Below are positions 40,107 through 52,049 of a stretch of 64,000 nt of DNA, piece by piece (the stretch's first letter is position 1; each line of letters begins with the position of its first letter). The notes under the pieces are model-generated. The model searched no databases, was not told the DNA's origin, and saw only the letters and a list, made by a program, of their open reading frames with translations. The DNA is from Lingula anatina (Eukaryota > Brachiopoda > Lingulata > Lingulida > Lingulidae). The stretch lies in contig NW_019774536.1 in assembly GCF_001039355.2 (NCBI RefSeq), positions 1 to 64,000 of the forward strand, written 5' to 3'. The position numbers were made by a program, and so were the translations under genes.

Positions 40107-43100
40107 ATGAACTGGAGGATATTAATCTTCATATATAATTCATTCTTACTTATAGGTGAGTATTGATTCGATTTCACAGAAGAAAGTTAGTTGTTAGTAA
40201 TAATGACCATCCACTCCTTCAGTGCGATACACACTAATGAGTTACTGTTGGGATCGAGACACCGGCAAGTTGACGTTTTATATCCGAATACTTCAGCTTT
40301 GTAGTTACACATACCTACAAGCATATATAGAAAACTATTCAACGGTCATACCCACTCTTTGTTGTATACAATATTTGTGTTAAGTTTATTTTCACTATTC
40401 ATGTTCACTGTTAATATTCACTGTACCAGCGTATATTTATATTTATGCCCAGTGAGCTAACAATGATATCATGTAATCAAGCTGTAGACCACATCGTCTT
40501 TTATGTTATTCTCTCTTCCCTCACACAAGAGAAGGAAATGAATGCTAGTGCTTACATGTCACCAAGGGTGCTGCGAGTTTCTGTGTATATTTTAGTAAGA
40601 TAGTCTTGGGCTCCCCTTTCCTCCTATGAAAATAGGGCCTAATAACTGAAGTTGTATTCCCGTAAATCCACCCCCTTAATATACTGCTTTTGAAGGAGCT
40701 TTATATATTATTACCATCGTGATAGTCAATAACTTGATTAAACCTCACATGACTCGTATCTAACTCGTGTTTATCTTTGCCCATCTTTGTCTACAGTCCG
40801 AAAAACGTTATATTTTAAAGGTGGGTCAGGCGTGGGTGACTTGAACACAATAGAATAAATTTGTTACCGCCAACTTCGTGTTTTATCATTATAAGTCAGT
40901 CCATTACTGGTTAACTTAAATATCATTGAATATCTATAGCTTTCTTGCATTGCCAAGGGACATTAAAGCATGCTATTAGTAACTAGTAAAGAAAACAGTT
41001 ACAGAACCATAAGAGTCGTGAAGTATCACATAAGTGAGAATGAAAGGGTTCAGAGTAGAATGTACTCAAGAGTAGAATTTATCTTTTGGTTGTATAAATA
41101 TGACTTCGTGCTTAGTAAGTACAGCTTAATAGAACCGTCGCGACTTGGGGATTTTAACGTCTACATGAGACAATAGGGATACGAGCTCTTTGTGTATTAT
41201 TCATTTATTTGATACCCAGCTGGTATGAAGCCTTAATTTCGTGTTCATAAATGCCCATTTCTAAAAATATTTCGATTAATCGCTTTTGAACACAACTGAT
41301 TTATACAAAACGTTGGGTTTGCGAGGTTTTCATATGATTATTTGAAATTCCACTTAATTTTCACTAGGTACGTGTTGTTTGTGGTTAGCCTGAAGGTATC
41401 TATATAAAGACCGGCAGTTATTTATGCCCATCCTCACCTGCATTTCACAAAACCACATTACTGTGTATCCGATCCGATGACAGCGTGGTGTTTATCTGAT
41501 CATGTTCGTCAAGAAGAAAACATAAAAGATTGAACTTTTTAATATCAAGACTGGTGAGGATTTGTGAGGAAATTTTTACCTTGCTGAAAACCTTTTTTGA
41601 TCAATCTTTACTGAAAGTGAGTAGAATGAATGCGTGTCTGACATTTTTAATGTCTATTCGGGTACATGGTGTGCTTGTAGCTTTAAAAACATTTGCTAAA
41701 GCATACCATGTTAATGTTTTGCAATGAAAATTATAATTTTCTTTTCAAACAGTTTACCCCATTCTCAATAAATCTACCTGTTAATATCCAGCAGACGGAC
41801 ATAGAAGGGGTGGGTTGAGTGAGGTGGAGTACCGTGGCATTTGCACCTCACCCGCCCCTTCCCCAACCCATTCCTTGATACCCTTGCTCAACCAGTAGCT
41901 ATAGTGTCTCTGAGACTTTATAATGTTCAGGACCATTATTAAGTATCACAATTCAAATGTTCAGAATGCATCTTAGGCCACCTCAAAACTGTTGCCTCCC
42001 AGTGCTCATGCCACAATTTTTTAATTTTAAATGCCTTACCACTTGGACCCTCACGTCCTCGCATTTACCCCACTACTAAAATAAAACCGACACCTTTGAC
42101 TGTTCCATTAATTGGTTGGTTTATTTATGATCCCTGCAAAATGCCATCATTAGCCGGCTGAGCTAATGGTAATGAAGAAAACAATTACAAGTCGTAATTT
42201 GGGAATATAAAGTAAAGTAATACTGCACACAATACGCAAGCGACACAAAAACTACCGATAGGCAGTTTTTAAGCATGCTTAGGAAAAAGGAATGGATTAT
42301 TAAATGAAATCATTCATATTATCTGTCATATTATGAGATACTGTCAGTTTGATATTGTCTGTTTGAAGCATTGGGAATTGCGATGAAATTATTGCATTAT
42401 CACTGATTAGAATGAATGCTGGTGTAGTCATGTAGGCCTTTGTGAAACGGACCGAAAAAGCTTCTTTCAAATCAAATCTGTCTGAATCCTTTCAATATAT
42501 TTGGTGAGTCTTCGTGTTGCAGCATTGATTTATCATGAAATAAATTGAAAGAAATCATCGTCAAAGACCAAATTCAGGCTATGTCTCCAAACACTGCAAT
42601 AGCATTGAGAATAATCTACTCAGTGATGAACATCAACTGTTTTGTTGAACGTTCCTTTTCACATCTCATGGGGATCAACGGCCCTTACTGAATAGCCATG
42701 GCCCAGAGAAGACTTAACTCGTTGGCATAATTAGTGTGTATTGAATTTGATTTTGTGAGACAGCTATATTTGTAGGATATCATAAAGGACCCTGTATCTT
42801 ATTAATTTAGAAAGAGAACTGTTTCTGATTAAAGACATCTTTAAAGCCTGGTCTGAGGCGCTGTTAATGGAATGATCAATCACTCTAATAAACTTTAATT
42901 AGTGTTTCTTCCTGATTACTCATGGACATTCATGGTATAGTACTAGATAGTTTCTTTCTGATCACTGGAGTTCCACTTTCTTGCAATGTAGGCTAACAGT
43001 AATGGATGATGCATGACAGCATTGTAGTGGCTGTATGAACCACTGCTAGTAGAGTCGCATTGTCTTTTCTTGGTAGTTTTGTTCAAAAATGTTTCTTATA

Positions 43101-43192
43101 TGCAATAACTTTTTTTGCTTTCTTGTGACTAATGACTTATTGTTGAGAGAGAGGTGCCATGGAAATGATGGAATAGAATCATGTTATTAGCG

Positions 43193-43225
<33 letters not shown>

Positions 43226-46200
43226 ATTATTATTATTATTATGTAACCATGTCAATCAAAGAATATTTTAGAAGTATATACACGTAGCAATGGGTGTTTT
43301 TAATGCGCAGAACAGGCTTGGCCCAAGTTACATGTTCCACTATGGGGGCACCATGGCACTGCACGGTGTTTAAGGCACCAAGAGACTTAAATCCGGCCCT
43401 GAAAGTGGCCCATTTTGGTGCATCATGGTAATTAAGCACCTGGACATACACGTACCTCTATATATTATGTACAATTTTCACATTTTCATCGAAGCAAATT
43501 TCATTATGGCAGAAATGACAGAAATCATCCTTTTATAAGCGACGAATGAAATACTTCGTTTAAGATGAGAAAATGTCAGTAAAATAAATATCACTTTTAT
43601 TGATTATACTCCATATGTTCTGTACTTTACATGTGTTATTTGTACCCTGACTTGGTCTCTCTGCGAGTATCGCCCAATTCCCCGCCCTCAAAAGATCGCT
43701 TTTACTGGTAATATCGTAATTGGTATAATAATATATGATAAATACTAATGGGTTCGCTGGTAAACATGAACCATGAATACTTCTGCTCAAGCAGAAAATA
43801 TATAGATCGCCATGATGCATTAACCATTATCGTTAAAATACAGAGCCTCAAGAGTAGTTATTAATTGCTTCGTTTTGTCCAGTGCTCTTATCCTTCATTT
43901 TATATTACTAAGTAGGGTTTTTTTCCAATAATTTAATTGATGATATTCACCTGTTTAAAATAGGCATAAAATATCTAAAATTAATTACACGCGTATTTAG
44001 AATTACATGTAAATGTAAATCAGAAGTCAGGGGAGGGGCTGAAACATTTTTGTTTAGTTTTTTTCTTCTTTTCCCAGGTCGTCTTAGTGCATTTGAAAAA
44101 CAACTTTTTAGAAATATTTCATGTGTTTTGTGATTTGATAATGATAACCATGATAATGTTAACATTTGTTTACATTTAGGATCAACATTATGTGATGAGC
44201 TGACAGCTGAAACCAGACTTAAAATAGACATGCTGAAGAATTACAGCGTCACTTCTCGGCCGGTCGCAAATCTTTCTCAACCCGTCCTTCTGAAAGTGGG
44301 GATTGCTCTGAACCAGATTATTGATCTTGTAAGTGATTTCTTCTGTCCAAAATAAATTGTAACCAAAATAAAAAGTATTGCTATTATCTTTTGGCCGTCA
44401 CAAGATACAAACCTATACTATTAAGGTTTGGTGAACGAAATTCTCTAAATAAGTACAAAGCATTGACATTCCGTAGATTTATGTCAACTGCTCACAAACT
44501 AGTAAACATTAGTTTCCGAGAAATACAAAACTCATGTTCTGTATTCACCTTAAATGTTTATTCGCTAAGTTTTTGGCGGAGATGTCACTTTAAGATATAT
44601 GGCACGTATATTACCACAACCTGAATGAGGCTGTTGCAAAAAAAGTAAAAACATAATGAGAACATATAGTTAGATGCCAAGCAACACTTTTTTCTGTGTT
44701 ATAACAATTGCTGGAATATACACTCTTGCTCAAATGATGGAATATTACGGAAATTAGGAATTTTATTACTATTCCTATGTTCACTGTTATAATTGTCATA
44801 CAGTCTTTTATATAGCCGGTTGTATTGCCGAATAAACAACTTTCAATGTACGAAAGGGGACAAATATCTTTCAGTAATGCAAAATAGTGGGTTATATAGA
44901 TGTCTTCCCAGTATCACAGATCTCAGCAAAATGGCAGGCAGGCCACGAGCACACTTATGGCCCAGTTAGTCACCGGTTTTTGCGATTGCAAGTCAATTTT
45001 CCCAACACAAATTGTTAATTGGTCAATTTTTTCAGCCAGCTATAAAATGTATTTGTGACGATTATCACAGAAAACTTTAAAATAAAAGATTTTAGCTCTA
45101 ATTTGCAAAATAGTCCATCACTTTTGGCAAGAGTGTATATCTATTATTTCCTTCACTTCATCATTATATCATTTTGCTACAGGACGAGAAGAATCAAGTT
45201 ATGCTCAGTAGTATTTGGCTAAGACTGGTAAGAAGAATTTCTTGCTTAGAATGTAGACAGATTCAATACGCTATATATATATATATTATTAGCGTTTCAA
45301 ACTGATATAAACTTTAATGTCAAAATCACATCTGATGATCAGTACACCAATCTGCATTATGTAAAAGCACGGAAGGCTAAACATATGATAACAGTATATT
45401 TATTTTAAAGGAAATTTTATCTGCTCCCTTCTGTCTCTACTTTATATACATTGGAGGACGTTATTGTAAATTGATTAAATTTATAACAATAAATATCTTT
45501 TTAATCATATCCCCTTAAACAGAATATTATGTGCCTTTGGTTTTTTCTGTATTTTGACACATAAAACACCATCTTTGTCTCTGATAGTCATCTAGATATT
45601 TTTGGGTATTTTTAGTCATGGAAAGACGAGTTTTTCCACTGGAACGAAAGTGAATACCAAGGCTTGAAAGAGATACGTATGCCGACATCGGAAATATGGA
45701 AACCGGATTTAACGTTATACAACGAGTAAGTATGCTTCCGTTGGAAGGTTGCATTTTTAAAACAAAATGTATTGCATGCATTTGCACTTATAAACCTATT
45801 AGGATATTTTAAAAAAGTAAATACGGTACTTTCAAAATTTAATCATATTAAATGAGCCTTGATGTTCATATTAAATTCCAAATTGTCCTCTTTTACTGGT
45901 AGCGTTCGAGAGGAGGAGCGGCCCTTGGATCGTTATTCGGCCGTTATCTATCCAGATGGCACGGTCTTTTGGCTGTTCCCAGTCATCCTGAAGAGTTACT
46001 GTAAACTGGATGTCACTTACTTTCCATACGACCAACAAAATTGCCCCTTCAAATTTGGTTCATGGGGTTATCATGGCTTCCAACTGGATGTCACCAATAG
46101 ATCGGTGTCTGGAGACATGTCTAGTTTCATTGACAATGGGGAGTGGGAATTGGTGGATATTCCAGTACGACGCCATGAAATATATTACGGATGCTGTCCC

Positions 46201-48488
46201 GAGCCCTATCCTGACGTCACATTCTACGTGATCATCAAGAGGCGTTCACTATATTATATTTTCAACATCGTTCTACCTTGTATTCTAATCGTTTCTATTG
46301 CCCTTGTTGCGTTCTACCTGCCTCCAGAGTCTGGAGAAAAAGTGTCTCTGGTCATAACAGTTCTACTTGCTCTGACCGTCTTCATGTTGTTGATTGCTGA
46401 AATCATGCCGCCGCAGTCAGAGGTTGTCCCGCTAATCGGTAAATATGGCCCCTTGTTATTATTTATTTTTTATTTTTTATTTTTATTGAGTACAATACTT
46501 GAAATTGTCAGAAAATGTAAATTCCCCATATTTTAGAAGTTGATGATGGATGAGTCTCCAATTTATTTGTGTGCACTTTTGCACTGAATCTAGATAACTT
46601 GCTACAAAGGAAGTCATATAGGGTTAATGCTTATACTTCCATGTTGTAGAGTTTAGGCAAGTTTCCCCTTTTTTCAAAACATCATTACTGACGCCATGCT
46701 GCGTGCAATCGTATGGCCGTTCTTGGCAAATTATCACTGAGTAACTGGGCGTGTAATGTATGCGATTGAGCATTATTTTGATTTATCATAGACAACTTCA
46801 TAATGACACCTTTCATTAGTTATTCTTGCATTAATGATTACTAGGGAATCCATTAGTTCAGCTGTGCATTAGTTCAGTGTTAATGGGTGATATAAATGGG
46901 TTTGAAAATTATATAGAATCAATTATTTATTATCATTATTATTTTTTTTTTGACCGACGGTTTAGTAGTAGTAGCAGTACTGGTGGCAGTAAAGTAGCAA
47001 CTCTTTAGGTAAAAACATGATTCATTCTCAGTAGGCCTACACGGTTGAGCGATACCATTGCCTGGTAGCTGTTTTTTTTTTTGTAGGCCTATATTTTGTA
47101 TGTTTTTTTTACATTTTAGATTATACGTTTTTATACCAGAATGATTGTCAAATTAGACAAAGCGATATTGCCACTATTGATTTTAACAATAAATGTAAAT
47201 TTCAGGACAATACTTTGTGGGCGCCATATCCCTCCTGTCCTTGTCAACGGCTCTGACGGTGTTTGTAATGAACCTGCACTACTCTGGTAACCACGGGAGA
47301 CCCGTCCCTAACTGGTTAAGAAAGCTCACTTTTCATTGGATAGCTAGAATTGTCTGTATGACGAAAATAGTCAAAAGAAAAATGCAGGTAAAAAAACGAT
47401 CATTCCACTCTCCTGGACAAAAGCTCGCAATTCCGGCCACTTTTAATCTAATTGTCAGAGTCACGTGGCAATATCAATTACTCAGATAAATTGGTCGTGT
47501 CTTAATCATGAAGAAACAATTAACGGTTCAAATGTTTCTATGCACTTAGTTGATGGTGCGCGTGCGATAATTGAAAGTTCCCCAGAGAACAGGAAATTAT
47601 ACATTCAATGATTTCTGTTTCAAAAGAGTAATGCTATGTCCATTAAGGGATCCACACCAATAGGCAATATGGTTTTTGTTATATCAAAAATACCCCTAAA
47701 TCCTTTAATTTCTGTAAAATTATAAAATTTGCGCGAGTAACATTAACAATTTACATTTAAATTGATCTGTTTTGATAGTCGTGTTTCATAGTTTCGATAA
47801 AGTTGTGTTTCTGCTGGAAAAACATATAATCCATCAGCGGAGTTTTCGGAATGATCTTGTTGCTTAGACTAAGTGTTTTGTCATACCCTTTACCTTATTA
47901 AAGTGTTAAATTTTATTGAAGAATGGATGAGAAATTAAATGTGACTCTTGTATGTCTTGGTATGTGTCATTCTACTTATGCTCATATAAATGTTTCCCTC
48001 AAATAATAACCACTGAACTTACACGAGAATATATATTCATTTATACACAGGTCCATCCAGTTTGCCAGCTAGAAAATGGAAATGTCAGTCCGAAGAAAAA
48101 ATCCCCAAAGAAACCAAAGAAGCGCCAAAAGAAATCTGACATACTAGCCAAAATCTCAGACGGCATTACTCTCTCTCCTCAACCTACTCTTTCTCCAATT
48201 CGCGCACCATCCTCTCTCTCAAACGGTGGTATTTGCTGTGGAATGGCGAACAACATCGGTGGAGGAATCGAAGAAACTAACAATCTCCTAAATCAAATTT
48301 TGACTCACATAACCTATCTTGGTGCCACAGCGGCGGACTACAGGATGCTACGTGGCGTGGAGTCAGAGTGGCACTTAGTTGCTATCATTATCGATAGACT
48401 GTTGCTTATGATATTCGCTCTCATGACGCTTATTTTAACGTTGTTCTTTTTGTGTTTTCAACCAAGTTATGAGTACTCCGTGGATTAA
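40107..48488 (+). CDS. Nicotinic acetylcholine receptor alpha-type subunit, gene 1 (7 coding exons)
   Basis: Exons 40107-40155, 44180-44328, 45183-45227, 45616-45725, 45903-46438, 47206-47387 and 48051-48488 give 502 residues. Exon 1 is a signal peptide (MNWRILIFIYNSFLL) separated by a 4-kb intron. The Cys-loop is C151-C165 with FPYDQQ. Loop A is WKPDLTLYN, loop B FGSWGYHG. The vicinal pair C215-C216 (YYGCC) marks an alpha, agonist-binding subunit. An N-glycosylation site is at N183 (NRS). M1-M2 has PPESGEK, the cation-selective filter, then M2 ending LLIAE. The M3-M4 loop holds a strongly basic KKKSPKKPKKRQKKS. M4 precedes a short tail. Subunits form pentameric ligand-gated cation channels at the plasma membrane. 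The ligand is not proven; divergent members may not bind acetylcholine. A possible AATAAA is at 49070. Confidence 0.93.
42548..42790 (+). pseudogene. Decayed hAT-type transposase C-terminal (dimerisation) segment
   Basis: One frame in intron 1 of nAChR gene 1 reads ALRIIYSVMNINCFVERSFS, then HLMGINGPY, stop, IAMAQRRLNSLA, stop, LVCIEFDFVRQLYL, stop. This matches the hATC pattern (xxCERSFSxLKxIKxxxRxxMxQxRLNxLAxLxIE). Three in-frame stops show it is dead. No termini were found. Confidence 0.65.
43194..43242. repeat. (ATT)n microsatellite
   Basis: About 16 TTA units, one interrupted, in nAChR-1 intron 1. Confidence 0.95.
44721..45135. mobile_element. Tc1/mariner-type non-autonomous element with TA duplication
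   Basis: The left end CACTCTTGCTCAAATGATGG is matched by the right end, in reverse CACTCTTGCCAAAAGTGATGG. TA flanks both sides (44719-44720 and 45136-45137), as expected for Tc1/mariner elements. The interior has a short start-like atggcaggcaggccacgagc but no transposase frame. The element fills most of nAChR-1 intron 2 and ends 47 bases before exon 3. Confidence 0.65.
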
Positions 48489-48674
48489 TTTTTTACAATT
48501 GTCGTCAAATGAGTCTCCGTGCTGTCATATTTCAATCTGATGAATATTGCCGGTGTAACTTGACGGAGAGTCCCCCCCCCCCCAGGATAGAAAGTCCGCT
48601 TCCCATTCATTTGTACAAGTAAACCTCGTCCAAGATTTCGACCCACTTACGCCAGGCTAACCCTAATCATTACA

Positions 48675-48845
48675 GGCCCGTAGCCAGGGGGGGGGGTTCG
48701 GGGGGTTCGAAAGAACCGCCCCTTTTGCTGGGAAAAGGTCCACTCTGGGTAAAATTTGTTCTAGGTACATGAGGTTTTTTATGGGAAAAGGTCCACTTTT
48801 TCAGAAAAAGAACCCCCCTTTTGAAATTGCATTATAACTAAATGG
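48675..48845. repeat. Dispersed repeat, CCCGTAGCCAGGGGGG type
   Basis: It begins ggcccgtagccagggggggg, then ttcggggggttcgaaagaac, and contains the phrase gggaaaaggtccact twice (48731 and 48783). Such G-rich sequences recur in many marine invertebrate genomes (recalled, not searched). No coding potential. Confidence 0.5.
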
Positions 48846-51059
48846 AAGGCGGATTTCTTTTACACGGACCCTCAGTTTCGTAACACTGACATACTCACAT
48901 CTAGTCCAGTGTTGTAAAAATGTCACAGTGAACAGTGCCAGTAGCATTTCGTTTGGTCTTGATTTTTGTAGCCTTAATATTTCGTCAACAAAAAATCTGT
49001 ATTTTTTAACATAGCACTTTTTGTATAAGATAAAAATTATAAGATATAATGATAAAGTTTAAGTTAAGTAATAAACAAAAAGTGAATATGTAACAATTGA
49101 ATATATATTTGTATAAGATGTAATTTAAAGGTGACTTATAGTTTGGTGTATATGCAATTCATGTCCTGTGATATCCTAAACGGAAAATATTAAATACGAA
49201 GGCGAAACCATTGTTATCATTGCATAATGTAGATATTTTTGTTGAACGTAAAACAATGAGATTAAGGTAAAAATAAAACATTATAGTCACACATATTTTA
49301 AGGGACGCCGGATATTAATGGCCCTTGTATACCTAACGTTAATAACAAATGTCATAATATATATTTTTTATTTATTCAATCATTCGAAGATCAGATCATT
49401 TTATGACTCTTTATTCGGCTCTTCGACCAATCTTAACTACCAGCTTTTGCCGACTGGATGGCCGGGGAACAGTTCTTTATGAAAGGAACATGTACCTGCT
49501 GTTTCCCCATTTCGCACGCAGCACGTAGGGGTTGTAGCAGGGGTATAGTACCTGGTCTGGCACCTTTTTCGGCTGACCGGTCATTTAGAACTAAATCACT
49601 AAATTTAAAATAAAATGGAATATCGAAACCGAATACAAGGACGGGACAAACAATGATTAGTCAGTGAGAGAAAGTTGCCCCTTTCCCGAGGAAAATTCAT
49701 CTTAGCGGGTAAATCTCGAATAGATGACTTTAAGTGATAAAAATAATAGGTAACATTAAAACTCCATATCATTTGCCGAACACTGTGCAAAATTGTTTTG
49801 TCCTGTTGGCTAAGGGTACCTGCATAGATATTATCTAAGTCTCTCACCTGGTGTATTGGGATAATGTGTTCAGCTTTTAAAATGGGAATTGACACGGCGA
49901 TCAATCGTGTGTAGGATTGAATGTAATTTTAATGACAGTAAGGGACACATCTCCGATATTAGTAAAAACATCTATAGTGGATGGCCCTCTTTGATCTAGG
50001 GAGAATCGGAAGCAAAAACACTGAATAAATTGATGTTTCTACATAAATTTACAGAACCGTGTAACAAAGAACCAATTTACCCCTTTTTCAAATTCATCTA
50101 CCGGGTATCTATCAGCCCACACTATATAGAAAGTGGAAGCAAGGTAGATTGGATGTTTTAAGTAAGATAACATTCAATCACATGCGTTTAACCTGAAATT
50201 GATTTTTGGTTTCTCTTACCTAAGTGGTTTTCTTGACGCCTTTTGCCTATAAATATACGTTAAATTTTCTAAAGAGAGAACAGCGAAATTACTGTGGGTT
50301 CATCGGACCCACTTAAGTTAAAACAGCCAAATTAACGCTTTCAACTCTTTGTGCTCACAATGTAATTACATGTACGTGGGGATCTGTTGGATTAATGGTT
50401 GGTGTCTTGTATCCGAACTTTTTTGTCAAAATAAAATACAGGAGACTTCCCGTTAAGCATGGCAGACAGTGGTATGGAATGATTTGAACCCGAATTTCTG
50501 TTAACTGAATAAATGTCACCAATTTGCGTATGCTTACATTGTAACATCCGACTTCCTTGTTGTCCTACTCATGAAAAGTGTTATCGACCAAACCGTCCTG
50601 TTTGGATTGTACTTGTTCCGGGGTGCTCAACGGAACCGAATCTGTAGTACTGACATCCTAAACGATCCTAAAGGATGTCAATACTCCAATCAGAGTGCAT
50701 TGCACACAGCCGTTACTAAGAAGGTAAAATCTATTGACAGTGCAAAGTTCAAATATACAGAATATTACAATTATGTTTTTATCTTAATAAAGGAAATAGG
50801 TGTTCGGTGGTTAAACTTTGTTGGTAATTAATATACTGTCTTGATCATTCTCACATGTACACTTTGATTTCAGTCAGCGGACCTTTAGTATTGACCATAA
50901 ATAAATTGTTATTTAAATACTTCAAACACAAAAATATAGACAAACATCTTTTTAGTTTCGTGTTCAATGATATACCAACCAGGGAACTGCCAACTGAAAA
51001 TGTTTGTGTTTTATTCCATTCTTAATATTATCATCTGTTTTATAAATGTAAAAAAAATG

Positions 51060-51060
51060 C

Positions 51061-51102
<42 letters not shown>
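51060..51102. repeat. (AAT)n microsatellite
   Basis: About 14 AAT units in intergenic DNA. Confidence 0.95.
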
Positions 51103-51425
51103 CCATTCAGTAAACCGCGGCCCAAAGGTTAAAGTTGTACATGGTCAAAATATAATATACAGAGTAAATGGTAATTAGAATTAAATAAAAAGTTACTTGT
51201 AAAAATTTAATTATTTGTAATGCACTTAAACGAACATGAAAATGATATTCAAAAAGAATATTTAAAACAACCATTCTAGATCCTTTGGTACAAAAAATTT
51301 GGTGCTCTAAAATTAATAGATAATAAACCTGTAGGAATTCATAAAGGTTAAACCAGGATAGGCCGTAATGATCTTTTCTGGATCGACTCAACACAATCAG
51401 ACTGTTCAGGACATTTGTACTCTTA

Positions 51426-51677
51426 TTAATTGACTAGTAAATGGTCATAAGATCGTGTGTATCCAGTTCTGCTCTCTTTAGTTTTTCTTAAGAGTTTTCC
51501 TAAAAATGATAATAATAAAATCAAGTAGACTACTACATATCCTGGATCAAAGGAGACTTCTGTTTTCAGTCTTTTAAGTTCAACTTTCGGCTTAAGTTGT
51601 TCATGGAATACGATGCTCGGATCTCCAGATACAGCCAGTAGAAAGCGAATCTCATCAAATTGATTCATATCGGTTAC
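51426..51677 (-). other. Candidate terminal coding exon with one membrane segment (unrecognised)
   Basis: After a possible acceptor (tttgtaaag at 51678-51679) the minus strand is open for 83 codons to a stop: VTDMNQFDEIRFLLAV, then SGDPSIVFHEQLKPKVELKR, a hydrophobic GYVVVYLILLLSFLG, then basic KLLRKTKESRTGYTRS. Composition looks protein-like, but no family was recognised and no partner exon upstream was found. It lies antisense to, and 370 bases before, nAChR gene 2. Confidence 0.25.
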
Positions 51678-52049
51678 CTTTACAAATGAAATACAAGAAC
51701 CGCAAATATACCATTAGTAAAGTTAATGGATTAATGTGTGTTGTGCCCATCAAATTGCTTGTTTAATGTTGTTTGTTATCTAGCAATTTAATCATCAACT
51801 TTGCATAGTGTTTATAAACCGTGTCTTTGCACCCCTTACATCATGTGACAACCTGTGTAAAGTGACGATAATTAAAAGCTTCGTTTTCCTCATCCGGTTG
51901 GATGGCGACATGAGCTATGGCAACATTTTAGCCTAGCTCATTTTAGATGTTTGTTGCTAAACGCTCTGTCGTCGACGGATTGATTTTTCAAATAAAATAG
52001 ACAGGTAGACAAGTGCACATTATTGAACTGGCTTACTATTTGGGGGAAA

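Larger units (their letters stand above)
48489..52049. other. Intergenic region between nAChR genes 1 and 2
   Basis: No gene is identified with confidence. It contains a G-rich dispersed repeat (48675-48845), an AATAAA at 49070, an (AAT)n tract (51060-51102) and one minus-strand candidate exon (51426-51677). Other frames (for example 49605-49904 and 50571-50831) show no recognisable features. Confidence 0.5.

Noticed and set aside
46439-46536. Extension of nAChR-1 exon 5 past PLIG to a stop
   Set aside because: The gtaaat donor at 46439 and the in-frame M3 exon at 47206 show it is intron read-through.
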